Assembly: GCA_026826555.1 (NCBI GenBank)
Contig: JAKSZT010053769.1
Coordinates: 4,122,505 to 4,186,504 of the forward strand
From: Tolypeutes matacus
Lineage: Eukaryota; Chordata; Mammalia; Cingulata; Chlamyphoridae
Length of the DNA stretch: 64,000 nt
Direction: 5' to 3'
This document shows positions 12,974-24,800 of the stretch, piece after piece. The notes beneath the pieces were generated by a model. It searched no databases and had not been told where the DNA came from. It saw only the letters and a program-made list of their open reading frames with translations. A program made the translations under genes and the position numbers. Every line of letters begins with the position of its first letter. The stretch's first letter is position 1.

Positions 12974-13373
12974 NNNNNNNNNNNNNNNNNNNNNNNNNNN
13001 NNNNNNNNNNNNNNNNNNNNNNNNNNNNNNNNNNNNNNNNNNNNNNNNNNNNNNNNNNNNNNNNNNNNNNNNNNNNNNNNNNNNNNNNNNNNNNNNNNNN
13101 NNNNNNNNNNNNNNNNNNNNNNNNNNNNNNNNNNNNNNNNNNNNNNNNNNNNNNNNNNNNNNNNNNNNNNNNNNNNNNNNNNNNNNNNNNNNNNNNNNNN
13201 NNNNNNNNNNNNNNNNNNNNNNNNNNNNNNNNNNNNNNNNNNNNNNNNNNNNNNNNNNNNNNNNNNNNNNNNNNNNNNNNNNNNNNNNNNNNNNNNNNNN
13301 NNNNNNNNNNNNNNNNNNNNNNNNNNNNNNNNNNNNNNNNNNNNNNNNNNNNNNNNNNNNNNNNNNNNNNNNN
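12974..13373. other. Assembly gap of 400 N
   Basis: Exactly 400 N between the A-rich SINE tail and a T-run. The true length is unknown. Reading frames translated across it are artefacts. Confidence 0.99.
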
Positions 13374-13393
13374 TTTTTTTTTTTTTTGCCATG

Positions 13394-14196
13394 ATTTTGT
13401 AGCTTTTCTAGCTTGTTTTCATTAGGGTGGGTACAAAATGGTCTTTTGCAAATTTCTACATCCAAATCAGAAGCAGAAATCCCACCATATCCATCTGTAT
13501 CCTTTTTATTTTCCTGCTTATTTGCAGTAGTTCCTGTTTCCTCTATCAAAGACCACAGCTCCTATCACAGTCCTACAACTACAGCTTTTACTTAGCTTAT
13601 ATAACTGTTCCCTCAAATTGCCTTCAGACCTACAGGTAATCATAACTTCCTGCTTTTGCTACCTCTGAAATGCTTTACCATCCTTTGTTGCTTTCCTTTG
13701 ATCTTGTCCACACTTTCAAAAATAGTCCCTTCATTAAACTCTTCTCAATTTGAATGAGCCACCTCCTTCCTGCTGAGTCCCTGACTTCTCTAAGAAAAAG
13801 AAAGAGACTTAACAGACTGGGAGATAGTGGAGAGTATTACAAAAAAGGCAAAGAAAGAGTTGTCAGAGTTGGTTGAATAATGGCAGAAGTATGGCAAAGT
13901 TGGTGAAATAGAGAAGTGGGAAGAGGATGAAAAGTTCTCCCCACCAATATCTCTTCTTTAACCAATGCTCTTGCATTTAAAATGGAAAACTGGCACCAAA
14001 ATATTGTTTGGGTTTGAGAGTCATGGGGCCTTAGTGTGGAGGAATGGGGGGATAGGAAGAGGGAGCAATAAATTGCAAGAAGACAAATTATTTTAATCAG
14101 CTGCAATGCTTTAACACATATTTACCATTTACAATTGCATAAATTACCCTTTATGAACCCTTAGGTTCCACCCGAGCACCATAAACTGAAAAAACT
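13394..14196. other. Intergenic DNA, nothing recognised
   Basis: No gene or clear repeat seen. Confidence 0.4.
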
Positions 14197-14204
14197 CTCT
14201 ATAC

Positions 14205-14399
14205 CAGGGGTTCTTAACCTTTTTTGTTCCACGGCCCCCCTTGCCAGTCAGGTGAAAACCATGGACCCCTTACTAAGTCCACACTATACTGTGTATTATT
14301 TAATAAATATATTACACCTGCACCAACACGTCCCCACAAGAAAAATGTTTTTTTTTTTAATTTAATTCAGGCTCACGGATTCTTTGTTAAGAAACCCTG
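14205..14399 (+). mobile_element. Short non-autonomous hAT transposon (copy 1)
   Basis: Terminal inverted repeats CAGGGGTTCTTAAC and GTTAAGAAACCCTG, 195 bp, flanked by perfect 8-bp duplications CTCTATAC at 14197-14204 and 14400-14407. It shares internal sequence with the copies at 52101 and 56637 in opposite orientation. Confidence 0.93.
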
Positions 14400-14504
14400 C
14401 TCTATACGAACGTTTTTTGGTAGGAAGTACCATGAAATAACCAAACCTATATCCCTTAGCTTAGGGCCTTGCATAAAGTAGGTACTCAAAAAATGTTAGC
14501 TCTA

Positions 14505-14620
14505 CCAATCCTAGTTGACATTTATTGATCCCTCATCCTCTGCCAGGCATCATGCAAAGTGCTTAACATACTATGACTATCACAATTTATAGTTGAGGAA
14601 TCTGAGGACTCAAGATGCAT
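14505..14620 (+). repeat. MIR-like fragment
   Basis: GACATTTATTGATCCCTC ... CCAGGCATCATGCAAAGTGC ... GAGGAATCTGAGG follows the MIR order. Confidence 0.6.
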
Positions 14621-15079
14621 TTCTATATTAGACACTCAATAAAGTGGCAATGGATTAAACAGAGGTGAAGGTAGTGTTTAAAGATTTTCACAGTTCTTTT
14701 TGTGAAAAAAAATAAGCTTATAGAAATTCAGTATTGGAAGAAAAAAAATCTCTCTGGATTTTCTTCTGCATGCATGCATTTATAAAGCTTATTAATATTT
14801 TCAAATCCCCAAAGAATATCTTTCTGACCCGACTCAAATCACAATGTAGGCCACTTTCCTTATCTATTTTTCTGAGAGGTGCAGAGATTTTATTCTCTCC
14901 TTTTTTTCCTCACTTCTTTCCTTCCTCTCATTTTTTCCCTTTCCTTCATTCTCTTTTAAATAATTTCATTCATTCATTCATTCATTCATTCATTCATTCA
15001 TTCATTCATTCATTCATTCAAACAAGGTCAGATATTTAATTTTAAAATGTTATTCAAAATGGTGCCACGTCATTCACCG
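14621..15079. other. AT-rich DNA with CATT microsatellite before the TSPAN13 CpG island
   Basis: No gene. (CATT)n spans about 14965-15020, roughly 14 units. The open frames through it are Ser/Phe/Ile/His repeats and are not genes. Confidence 0.85.
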
Positions 15080-15850
15080 GGTCCAAAAACCGAGAGGTGC
15101 TGTCACATTTCTTCCTGCCAGCGTGGATCTCCGACAAGCCCAGCCCTCTTCTCACCTGCTCGCTGGGAGACTACACACAGCCCGCTGTCACATGCTCAGG
15201 CCTCGGGCCCACCCACCAACTCCCCGGTCCCCTCCCTTCGCCCAGTGGCCACCCCGCTCCTCCCGGATCCCCGCCAGCCGAACGCATTTATTTGCATATT
15301 TCTACCTTTGTTCCCTGCCGGTGGCCAATCAGCGCGCCGGGCGAGGCAGGGGAGGCTGGGCGGGGCTCCGGCTCCCGCTCTGGCTGCAGCGGCTGCAGGT
15401 TCCAGAGCGTCCGAGCAGCCGCGGGCGCGCAGCGCACTGCAGACCCAGCCGCCGCCGACAGCCCGCGCCCCCCACCCGCGGCCGCGCTCCTGCCCTGCCT
15501 GGGCCAGGCCCTAAAGGCAAGGACAAAGAGGCTGCCTGGGAGGCTCCGCAGGAGCTGAATTTACCTACAGCTGCCGCGAGCCACAGGCTCCAAGATGGTT
15601 TGCGGAGGCTTCGCGTGTTCCAAGAACTGCCTGTGCGCCCTCAACCTGCTCTACACAGTGAGTATTCCGAACCTCTCCTCCTCCCGGCCCGCGGCTTTTG
15701 CACCTGCTCCGGCGCTCCTTGTTTCCCTGCGTAGCCAGCGACTGAGTCTCTCCACGCTCTGCGCTACCTCCACCTTCGCCATCCGTCCCCGCCGGAGACT
15801 GGGAGCCGGAGCTTGTCGTAGTCTCTTTCTTTCCCTCACTGTGAAGCTGC
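15080..15850 (+). promoter_or_regulatory. TSPAN13: CpG-island promoter and 5' UTR of TSPAN13
   Basis: A sharp GC- and CpG-rich block in otherwise AT-rich DNA surrounds the first exon. Visible motifs are an octamer ATTTGCAT at 15290-15297, an NF-Y-type GGCCAATCAG with CCAAT at 15325-15329, and a GC box GGGCGGGGC at 15358-15366. No TATA box lies at a suitable distance. Transcription probably starts near 15390-15420 (inference from the spacing of CCAAT and GC boxes), giving a 5' UTR of about 180-200 nt. Reading frames across this block in all frames reflect its lack of AT-rich stop codons, not genes. Confidence 0.8.
15595..15657 (+). CDS. TSPAN13: TSPAN13 coding exon 1
   Basis: Codes for residues 1-21 (cytosolic N-terminus and start of TM1). 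The ATG lies in a CpG island in the context CAAGATGG, with a purine at -3 and G at +4, a good Kozak match. The exon ends ...TACACA before donor GTGAGT and is phase 0. The frame stays open past the donor to 16104, but the spliced continuation at 35908 gives the conserved tetraspanin sequence. Confidence 0.96.
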
Positions 15851-18800
15851 CCTCTTTCTGGCTCGCTGGGTGCGTCTGCCACATTGCTCTACCCTGGTCC
15901 CCTCACCCGCCGCTTTATTTCAGTCATTTGACCAGACCTTCCCACTTGCACATCCCGGTTCCTTTCTGCGGCTCGCTCCTCGCTTCCAAACCTATCTGGG
16001 GCGGATCCCGCCTCCGGTTTGAGGACAGTTTTGCAGAATCGCCTGTTTTGGCAAGACAGCATATGGATCATGTGCGTTTCGGACAGCTCTGCGTGCTTTG
16101 GTGATTTTAATTGAGGCCACCGATTAGGGTCACAGGATATCCTCAATTTCCGAAGTTTAATGCATATATAAAGGATGTCTTGGGGGAGGGGGCAGATTTG
16201 CTCATACTTGATGCTTTTTCCGTGTGTCTCGCCTCTTGTCAATCTCCTAACTCCATTTTAGGCGAAGTCCTCCAGTAAATAAGCGAGCCTCCACCCAACC
16301 TCCCACCACCCCCCACCTCCCGGGCCAGCTTGGGCCTCTTAGCTTGAACGTTGCAGGCTTTCTTTGTGATTTTGAGACGCCGGTCGACGTTTATTGATTA
16401 CCTCCCACGTCCCTGCTTTTACATACATGATTTTAGTTCATCATTCTGACAATCAGCCGAGGCAAGGGGCATTGTCTAAATTTTATACGTAAGGTAACAG
16501 ACCAAAAAGGGTTTTAATAAGTTTACATAGATGAGAGCTGGGGAGTCAGGATTGGAACCTAGGGTTTGGAATCCAGATCTTTCCACAGGCTGCCCCTACG
16601 GGCGGAAGAAACTTACTCTCTCCTTCATCCCTCCATTAACAGTCTTGCTCCCTTCTATAAATACACCTGGCTCTTTGCAGCACCCACCCTGAAAACAAAC
16701 CCAGCTCCCCTGCATTAACAGAACTCGGCCAACTGTGCCAGCTTAGGTTACACCCCTTGGAATGCAGAGGCTGCTTTGTGGTCAGCGACGGGAGAAAGAG
16801 GCTGGGGTCATTTTACCATCACTGTTCCTTTGTATGTGAGCATGATTGCAAAGCTCTGAATAGAGCTGGAATAGGCTTTTTGCCTAGTTAGTAGAAATCT
16901 AATCAGCGTGGTCACTGGTGGTAGTTTTGGGGGAAAAAAAATTCTAGAACACCTGGTGATTCCATTCCTTGTAATTGGAGATCCACATCGAGTTTCAGAT
17001 CAAAATCAACCTTTGTCTTACTTGAGGCATGCTTATCACAATGATTGTTTATTAAGTAAATGCTGACCAGTTCTCCAGGTATTTTCTTTTATTAACATGA
17101 ATACCTCACCTAGAACTTCAAGTTCCCCATTTTCTGCCCTGATTTAGGACTTTTTTCCCCCCTCTGTCATCATTTAGTCATTTGTTTACAGGGCAGAGCT
17201 TACACACAGTATAATATCTGCTTCGAGTACTTACTTGACTGAAGGGGTCTATATAAAGTAATGCACAATATTTTTTTAAAAGGCCAGTTAATTTTCATTC
17301 TAGTTCTACTGCTTCCAAGATATAACATTTCTATTTGTATTTACTGTGTTTCAGGAAAGCAAGGAGAAGAAAAGGTGATTCTAATGGGACATATTAGGAC
17401 AATTTAATATCTGTTCTAAATTCTTGACCTTTTAAAGTATACTCTATTGATTTTAATTAATGCAGTAAAACAATTAATTTGAAATACATGGGATTATAAA
17501 AATGGTTAGTCCCTTTAAATCATAGACTTTTTAGATAAAGAGACATTTCTTAAAATGAATTAGTGGCACTTGTTTCTTATACATTGTGAATGGCTTAAAT
17601 AGGTTCAGCGGTTTCAATGGGAAGCAAATGACAGGTAAAAGTTGGACAAGGTCTAGACTAAGTCTAGATGCTGAAAATGTATAACACAGCTATTATTTAG
17701 ATTCTGCATCTTTCCTGGTCTCCCTCTGCATTTTAGGTTGGGAACTGTGAGGGGGTTGAGAGTTGGAATTGAGGTCAATACTTGAGAGATATTTCTTTTT
17801 AAGGCAGGAACAGAAGGACCCTTTGTATGTTCCAGTCTCTCTCTGGTCACTGCCTCTAAAAAGTGCTCAAAGCTCCAGAATTAGGTCTGAGGTCACTTCT
17901 AAAGGTTTTAGTAAAACGAGGATTACGTCTAGGAGGGGCAAGTAGAAAAGCCATGGGCCACTTTAAGGGTCATTACTGTTGCTTGAACATTTTCCTGAAG
18001 AACTTAGGACTGTGTCAGCTGAATTTACTGAAGGGCCAAATGACCTGCAAATGATCCTGAGATTAGGATCATGATCAGTACAAAAAGCAAGTCATTAAAT
18101 CAGGTTGGAAGGAGCATTTACCAGACTTGTCATGGACATTATCACTAGGTCAAAGGTTACAGCTGATTTTCTTTTTTGTTGTGGTTGTTTTATGGTTTGG
18201 TTGTTTTAATTAACAGCCTCCATAGTACTGAACAACCACAAGTTAGTGTAGTGTATATAATCAGTTTGTAAGTATGGGAGGAAAGGGGGGAGCTACAGTT
18301 GCTTGATCAATTTTCATGATGTTATAGGAGAGAATAACTTGCTTCATAACATCATACATTTGAAAAAAACTTTATTTTCTTGAGTGGCTAATGTATTCCA
18401 GGCACTGATCTTGGTTCCAGGAATAAAGCAATGAAACAAACAGGGCTGTAAATAAATATGTCTCTGTGAAACCTATTTTTATTTACTACCTTTTCTACAG
18501 ATGAACTCAAGGGCTCCAATGAGCCGAAAAACATTTGTCTACTGTGTGCAGGTACATACCCTGGGAAGTCAGGATCTAATTGGGAGACTTGGCGTGGGAA
18601 AGTAAAATGCTATATAAGGGCCAGACTGACTTTAGGTGCTATAAAAGTTTTGAACTGATGGAGATCTTTGTGGGTTAGAGAATTGGGGGGAATGAAGAAG
18701 GTATGATTGACTTGGGAAAATGCAGAAGTAGTGTATGGGTCTTTTTAATACCATTTAGGATATAAATCCAAATTAAAACAGTTTTTGGAAAATGACTTTT

Positions 18801-21800
18801 TTTTTTCATTGCTTTTTTTTTTTTTTACTTTATTTTGTACATTTAATAGTTGAAAATATAAACAATTAAAAACTAAAAAGTAAACACAGATAAATAAGTA
18901 TATACATTTCTCAATTAAATGTACTGGATACATATAAATTTTTTTTTTTTAATAAAACAATATGTTACACAATATATTTGATTCATGGTAATGCATTCAT
19001 ACAGGATTTGTCCTTTTGTGTCTCTGGCTTGCTTTGCTCAACATAATGTCCTCTAGGTTCATCCATGTTGTCATATGCTTTTCGACTTCATTTCTTCTTA
19101 CAGCTACATAGTATTCCATTGTGTGAATAGACCACAGTGTGTTTATCCATTCTTCTGTTGATGGACACCTGGGTTGTTTCCAACTTTTGGCAATGGTGAA
19201 TAATGTTGCTATGAACATCGGTGTGCAGATGTCTGTTTGTGTCACTGCTCTCAGTTCTTCTGGGTATATACCCAGTAGTGGTATTGCCGGGTCACATGGC
19301 AAGTCTATATTCAGCTTCTCTAGGAACTGCCAAATAGTCCTCCATAGTGGCTGTACCATTCCGTGTTTCCACCAACGGTGAAGAAGTGTTCCTCTCTCTC
19401 TCCACATCCTCTCCAACACTTGTAGTTCTCTGTCTTTTTTATAGTGGCCATTCTGATAGGTGTGAAATGATATCTCATTGCAGTTTTGATTTGCATTTCC
19501 CTAATCATGAGAGATGTTGAGCATTTCTTCATGTGTTTTTTTGCCATTTGTATTTCTTCTTTGGAGAAATGTCTATTCAAGTCTTCTGCCCATTTTTTAA
19601 TTGTGTTATTTGTCTTTTTATTGTTGAGTTGTAACATCTCTTTATATATCCTGGATATTAAACCCTTATCAGATATGTGATTTCCAAATATTTTTTCCCA
19701 TTGAGCTGGCTGCCTTTTCACCCTTTTGACAAAGTCCTGTGAGGAGCAAGAGTGTTTAATTTTGAGGAGGTCCCATTTATCTACTTTTTCTTTTGTTGCA
19801 TGTGCTTTGGGTGTAAGGTCCAAGAAACCACCACCTACTACAAGGTCTTGAAGATGTTTCCCTACATTTTCTTCTAGTAATTTTATGGTCCTGGCTTTTA
19901 TATTTAGATTTTTGATCCATTTTGAGTTGATTCTTGTATAGGGGGTGAGATAGGGGTCCTCTTTCATTCTTTTGGTTATAGATATCCAGTTCTCCCAACA
20001 CCATTTGTTGAAGAGACTGTTTTTTCCCATAAGGGTGGGCTTGGTAGGTTTGTCAAAAACCAGTTGACTGTACAGGTGAGGGTTTATTTCTGGGTTCTCA
20101 GTTCTATTCCACTGATTGATGTGTCTATCTTTATGCCAGTACCATGCTGTTTTTGTTTTTTTTTTATTTTTTATTTTTTTTATTTTTATTTTTAAAGATT
20201 TTATTTATTTATTCATTTATCCCCCCCTTGCTGCTTGTGCTCGCTGGGTCAGCTAACCACGCCATGCGGGCGGGCTTGCCTTCACCAGGAGGCTCCGGGA
20301 ACCGAACCCGGGACCTCCCATATGGTAAACGGGAGCCCTACTGATTGAGCCACAGCCGCTTCCCTACCATGCTGTTTTGACCACTGTAGCTTTTTAATAT
20401 GTTTCAAGGTCAGGCAGTGAAATTCTTCCCATGTCGCTCTTCTCTTTTAGAATGCTTTTTGGCTACTCAGGTGCACTTACCCTTCTAGATGAAATTGGTA
20501 ATTGCCTTCTCTAATTCTGTAAAGTAAGCTGTTGGGATTTTGATTGGTATTGCATTGAATCTATAAATCAGTTTGGGTATGATTGACATCTTCACAATAT
20601 TTATTCTTTCAATCCATGAACACGGAATGTCTTTCCATGGAAAATGGCTTTTTTTAAATAGTCTATTTTAATATATTTTAAAGAATATATTAGATTGAAA
20701 GTGTTTTGACAGATAATGAAAAACAATTATTAAAAGTTTAGTAATTTTTAAAAACTATATCATTTTAAAATTACTTAGGAATTTTTAATAATATAAAATT
20801 AATATTATTAAAGTATAATATTCTGAAGCTTTATAATACATCTACTTGTATCTTTTAACCAGAGAAGAAAGCTCTGCTTAAAAAAAAAGTTGACTATTGA
20901 ACAGAACCAACCAAAATAAATGATGAAAAATGTATTGGCCAGGACTTTTAGGAGTTGCATTGCCAATTTATATATGTACATAAATAGTTTTAATGAAGAA
21001 TGTAAGGAACAGAAAATAACTTGTAGTCTTAAAATGAGGAAGTTTGAGAAGTTGTAGTTTTGTTGCTTTCTCTGTATGAATTCTTCTGAAATCTTTCCAT
21101 ATTTGTTTGTTTCTGTGGATTTTTTGTGTGTGATCCCCCTCCCCCCACTTGGTTGGTTGCTTTGGGAAGAATCTCCGTGCAGCATCAAAAATTAAACTGA
21201 GGAATAGATGTGGCTCAAGCAGTCCTTCAGCCAAAGAAAAATCTGCATACTGCAATTGCTTTCAAATTATTGCATTTGTCATTTTTCAAAATTCTGACCA
21301 TGATTTTTCAAATTATTCAGGTTTGATATTTTAGTGTGTGGTTAGGTCTGTCATATTTCTCCTTCTGCCCTTGTTCACACAACTGAATGAATTTAAAATA
21401 TTGAAGTGGTTCCTGAATATTTACCTGCATTTTGAATTACAAAAATGATTCACTATTTATAGAACCTGGAATTCTCACATGATGTGTTATTATGCTGATA
21501 TTTATAGCCTGCCTGTGCCAAATATGTTCTTAAAATTTACCAATTTTTGAATAAAAAATATAGTAACAAAGATGTGCCATTCATGCTTTTTCTCACTTGA
21601 AATGAGCTATTGCCTTTCACAAAGTTTAACTATGTAATTGATAAAAGCATTTTCAAGAAACAAACAATAAATTTTCAGGAAAATTTTTTTCTAATGTCTT
21701 TCATCCCATATTTAAAAAGTGAGATTGGAACATTTCAGTGGCTTTATTTATATACAGTTTTAGGTGGCTTAACAGTGGGGTGTTGACCCTTGGAATATGG

Positions 21801-24800
21801 TTGAGTTACTAGTGAAGGCAGCTGGGTTTGGTCCCTCTTACTTTGTATCCCATTTTACCTGAACTCATCTTCAAACTATTTTAGTCCTCTAAAAGAAATA
21901 ATCCAAATCCATTTGTTATAATGGATAAACACTTTAAGAGAATAAACCCAAATTCTTTTGCATGCCATTTAAGTTCTTTTACCATCTGCTAACCTCCCAC
22001 ATACATTGCTTTACATATTTCAAATCACATGTTTCTCTTCCTTGCCTTTCTGTCTTTGCTGATCCTCTCTTCTCAACCTAGAATGCCCTTCAGTGTCTTT
22101 GGAAAGTTACTTAATAAAGCCAACTATTTCTTTAGTTAAAATGAATAGTTTCCTTTCAAATTTTCACTTGGGAATCTTCATACTTGAGTGCCACCTCAGA
22201 ATAATCAGAATTCAAGGTGAGGGTTTATCATGTGATTTTTTTTTTGAACTCTGTGGCACTTTGAGATTATCCATGAATCCCAAAAAGAGAAAGATTATGC
22301 TTGTGAACTAATCTATTCCTCTGGGTGTGATACCCTTTGATTGTATTAAATTCAAAGGATTTAAGTTTACTTGATAAAATCAATTTAGGGCTTCTGATTG
22401 GGCTAACTCAGGTTGAGTCCCTGCCCCCTTGGTAGGCCAATATAAACAGATACTCACTCAAGAAGACAGATGGGAAGAGAGAGAGCTCTGTCAGTTTTTA
22501 TCCTGGGGTCCCGTGGAGAGATGAGCCATTCGCCTGATAGTTTGCAGCTTAAGAGAACAGAACAGCTGAGAAGGCCTGGAAAGAAATGAGCCCTGTGCCA
22601 GGAAGAAAGAGAAAGCCCAGGAGGGAGAGACCAGGCAGATATCAGCGACCATCTTGCTTCAACCGTGGCAACTGACTTTCGTGAGAAAGCAACCTTGAGT
22701 TGGACTCTTTAGGGCCCTGTAACCATAAGCTTTTACCCCAGATAAATACCCTTTATAAAAGCCTACAGATTTCTGGTACTTTGTATAGGCACCCCTTTGG
22801 CTGACTAATACAAATTCCCTAAGTAATTCTAAATTGCTGAAAGAGTTGAGATCCAGTGCCATAAGATTTTGTTTTACTTTGTCTTTGCTATTGACCATAT
22901 CAATACTACATGTTGTAGATTGTTGAGTGCCTATTTTGGGAGGAAAATAAGGGGTTCAATATGATATGTGATGCCAAACAGACCCCCAAGTGGAGATGTC
23001 CAGTAGCATTTAGACTGATAACACTGGAGTTCAGTAGAGAGGATCAGCTGGAGATTTAAATTAGGAAGGCATAGAGAATGGAATTTAAAGAGTTGAGACT
23101 GGATGAAATCACCAAGTAGGTGAGGGGAAATAGAGAAGGGTAGGTGTGCATGGATTGAGTCAGGGACACTCTTACATTAAGAGGTTTGAGAGAGGCCGGA
23201 GGAGCCAGTAAAGGAGCCTGTATTAGTCAGGGTTCTCTAGGGAAAGAGAATCAACAGGAGATATCTGTAAATAGTATGAGATTTTATAAGAGTGTCTCAT
23301 GTGACCATGGGGATGCACAAGCCCAGGTTCTGCAGGCAGGCTCCAAACCAGGGGCTTCCATGAAAGTCCAGTGAAGGTCCTTGATGAGTTTCCAGGAGAT
23401 GTTGGCTGTCCAAAGATGAGCTGGCCTTTTAAGGCATTCAACTGATTGGATAAACCATCACTCATTGCTGATGGCAGTCTCCCTGGTTGATGTAGATGTA
23501 ATCAGCTATCTATGCAGTAGACTCACTGGTGACTAAAGTCCATAAATGTCCTTGTATTAAATTTAGCTCAGTGCTTGCTTGACCAAACAACTGAGTACAA
23601 TTACCTGGCCGAGTTAACACATTAGCCTAACCATCACAGTCTACTCTTTGTCAACTCGGCAACCATACACATTACCTTAAATCATACTTAGTCTCTAAGT
23701 AAAAACAATAACTGGCATGTATATATATATATATATATTTCCGCCTAACAATGTCCAACTTTCCTGCGTACAAATGGAAACACATTAATTCCTTACAGAA
23801 TAAGGTGCAAGTCCTTGGCTAATAGTCACTCTTAAACTTGACATTCTTAAATATTATGACATGAAATTAATACAACTTGTCATATGATAAGGGAAAAGTT
23901 GGGGAAGAAAACAAAGAAATTCGTTTTGTGTACATATACAGTCATACTCAGAATGAAACAAGGAAGAAAGATTCATGATCATTACAGTCCTTGTTTCTGT
24001 AATTTGCCATGTGGTCGAAGTTCATATTTATCAATACCTTCTTCCACTACCCATTCCATGTTCTCCCTACCCTTAGCAAGCACTTCAGCTGGCCATGGTT
24101 CTTTGCCTGGTGGGGTGACCAACACTTTTATTCCTGAAGATTCTGGGCCATTGTTAGTCCTGCTTGGATTGGGTTGTTGCAGTTTTCCATTGACTTTAAT
24201 CACAGAGCATGGCAGTACTAGGAGACACTCTAGAAGATCTCCTGTATTTCAGGCAAACTCTTCTTTACCCCCATTTTGTAGATGCAGTCCTATTTCCCCT
24301 AGATAGTCAGGGTCAATCACCCCAGCCAGTAGAGTAATTCCCTTCTTTGCCTGTTGATTTAGAGTTAAGAGGAGCCCAAAGTGGCCAGGTGGCTCCAGAC
24401 AGCATCTCTATTTGTAACTGACACTTCCAGCACCATTGGATCTGCTGGATCATATGGCCCAAGTAGTAGTGCTGCTTGCACAACAGCCTGGACCTGTCAC
24501 AGAGCCTCCTCTTGTTCTGGTCCCGAATCAAAACTAGCAGCTTTTCTGGTCACTTGGTAAATGGGCTGTAGTAGCACACCCAAATGTGGAATGTGTTACC
24601 TCCAAAATCTGAAGAGACCAATTAAGCGTTGTGGCTCTTTTTTGGTCATAGGAGGTGCCATATGCAACAGCTTATCCTTTACTTTAGGAGGGATATCTGG
24701 ACATGTCCCACACCACTGGACACCTAGAAAATTCACTGAGGTGGAAGGCCCCTGTATTTTTGTCGGATTTATCTCCCATCTCTCTCATGCAAATGCCATA

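Noticed and set aside
12823..13549. Minus-strand frames of 189 and 240 codons
   Set aside because: Most of their length is unknown residues translated from the N gap; the rest is SINE sequence.
15047..16104. Several long overlapping frames on both strands (up to 203 codons) around the TSPAN13 promoter
   Set aside because: They lie in a GC-rich CpG island where stop codons are scarce. Only the 21-codon start of TSPAN13 at 15595 is supported by splicing and protein similarity.
21198..21222. Short match to a DAS-SINE head (ATAGATGTGGCTCAAGCAGT)
   Set aside because: Only about 20 bp agree and no B box or tail follows; it may be chance or a tiny remnant.
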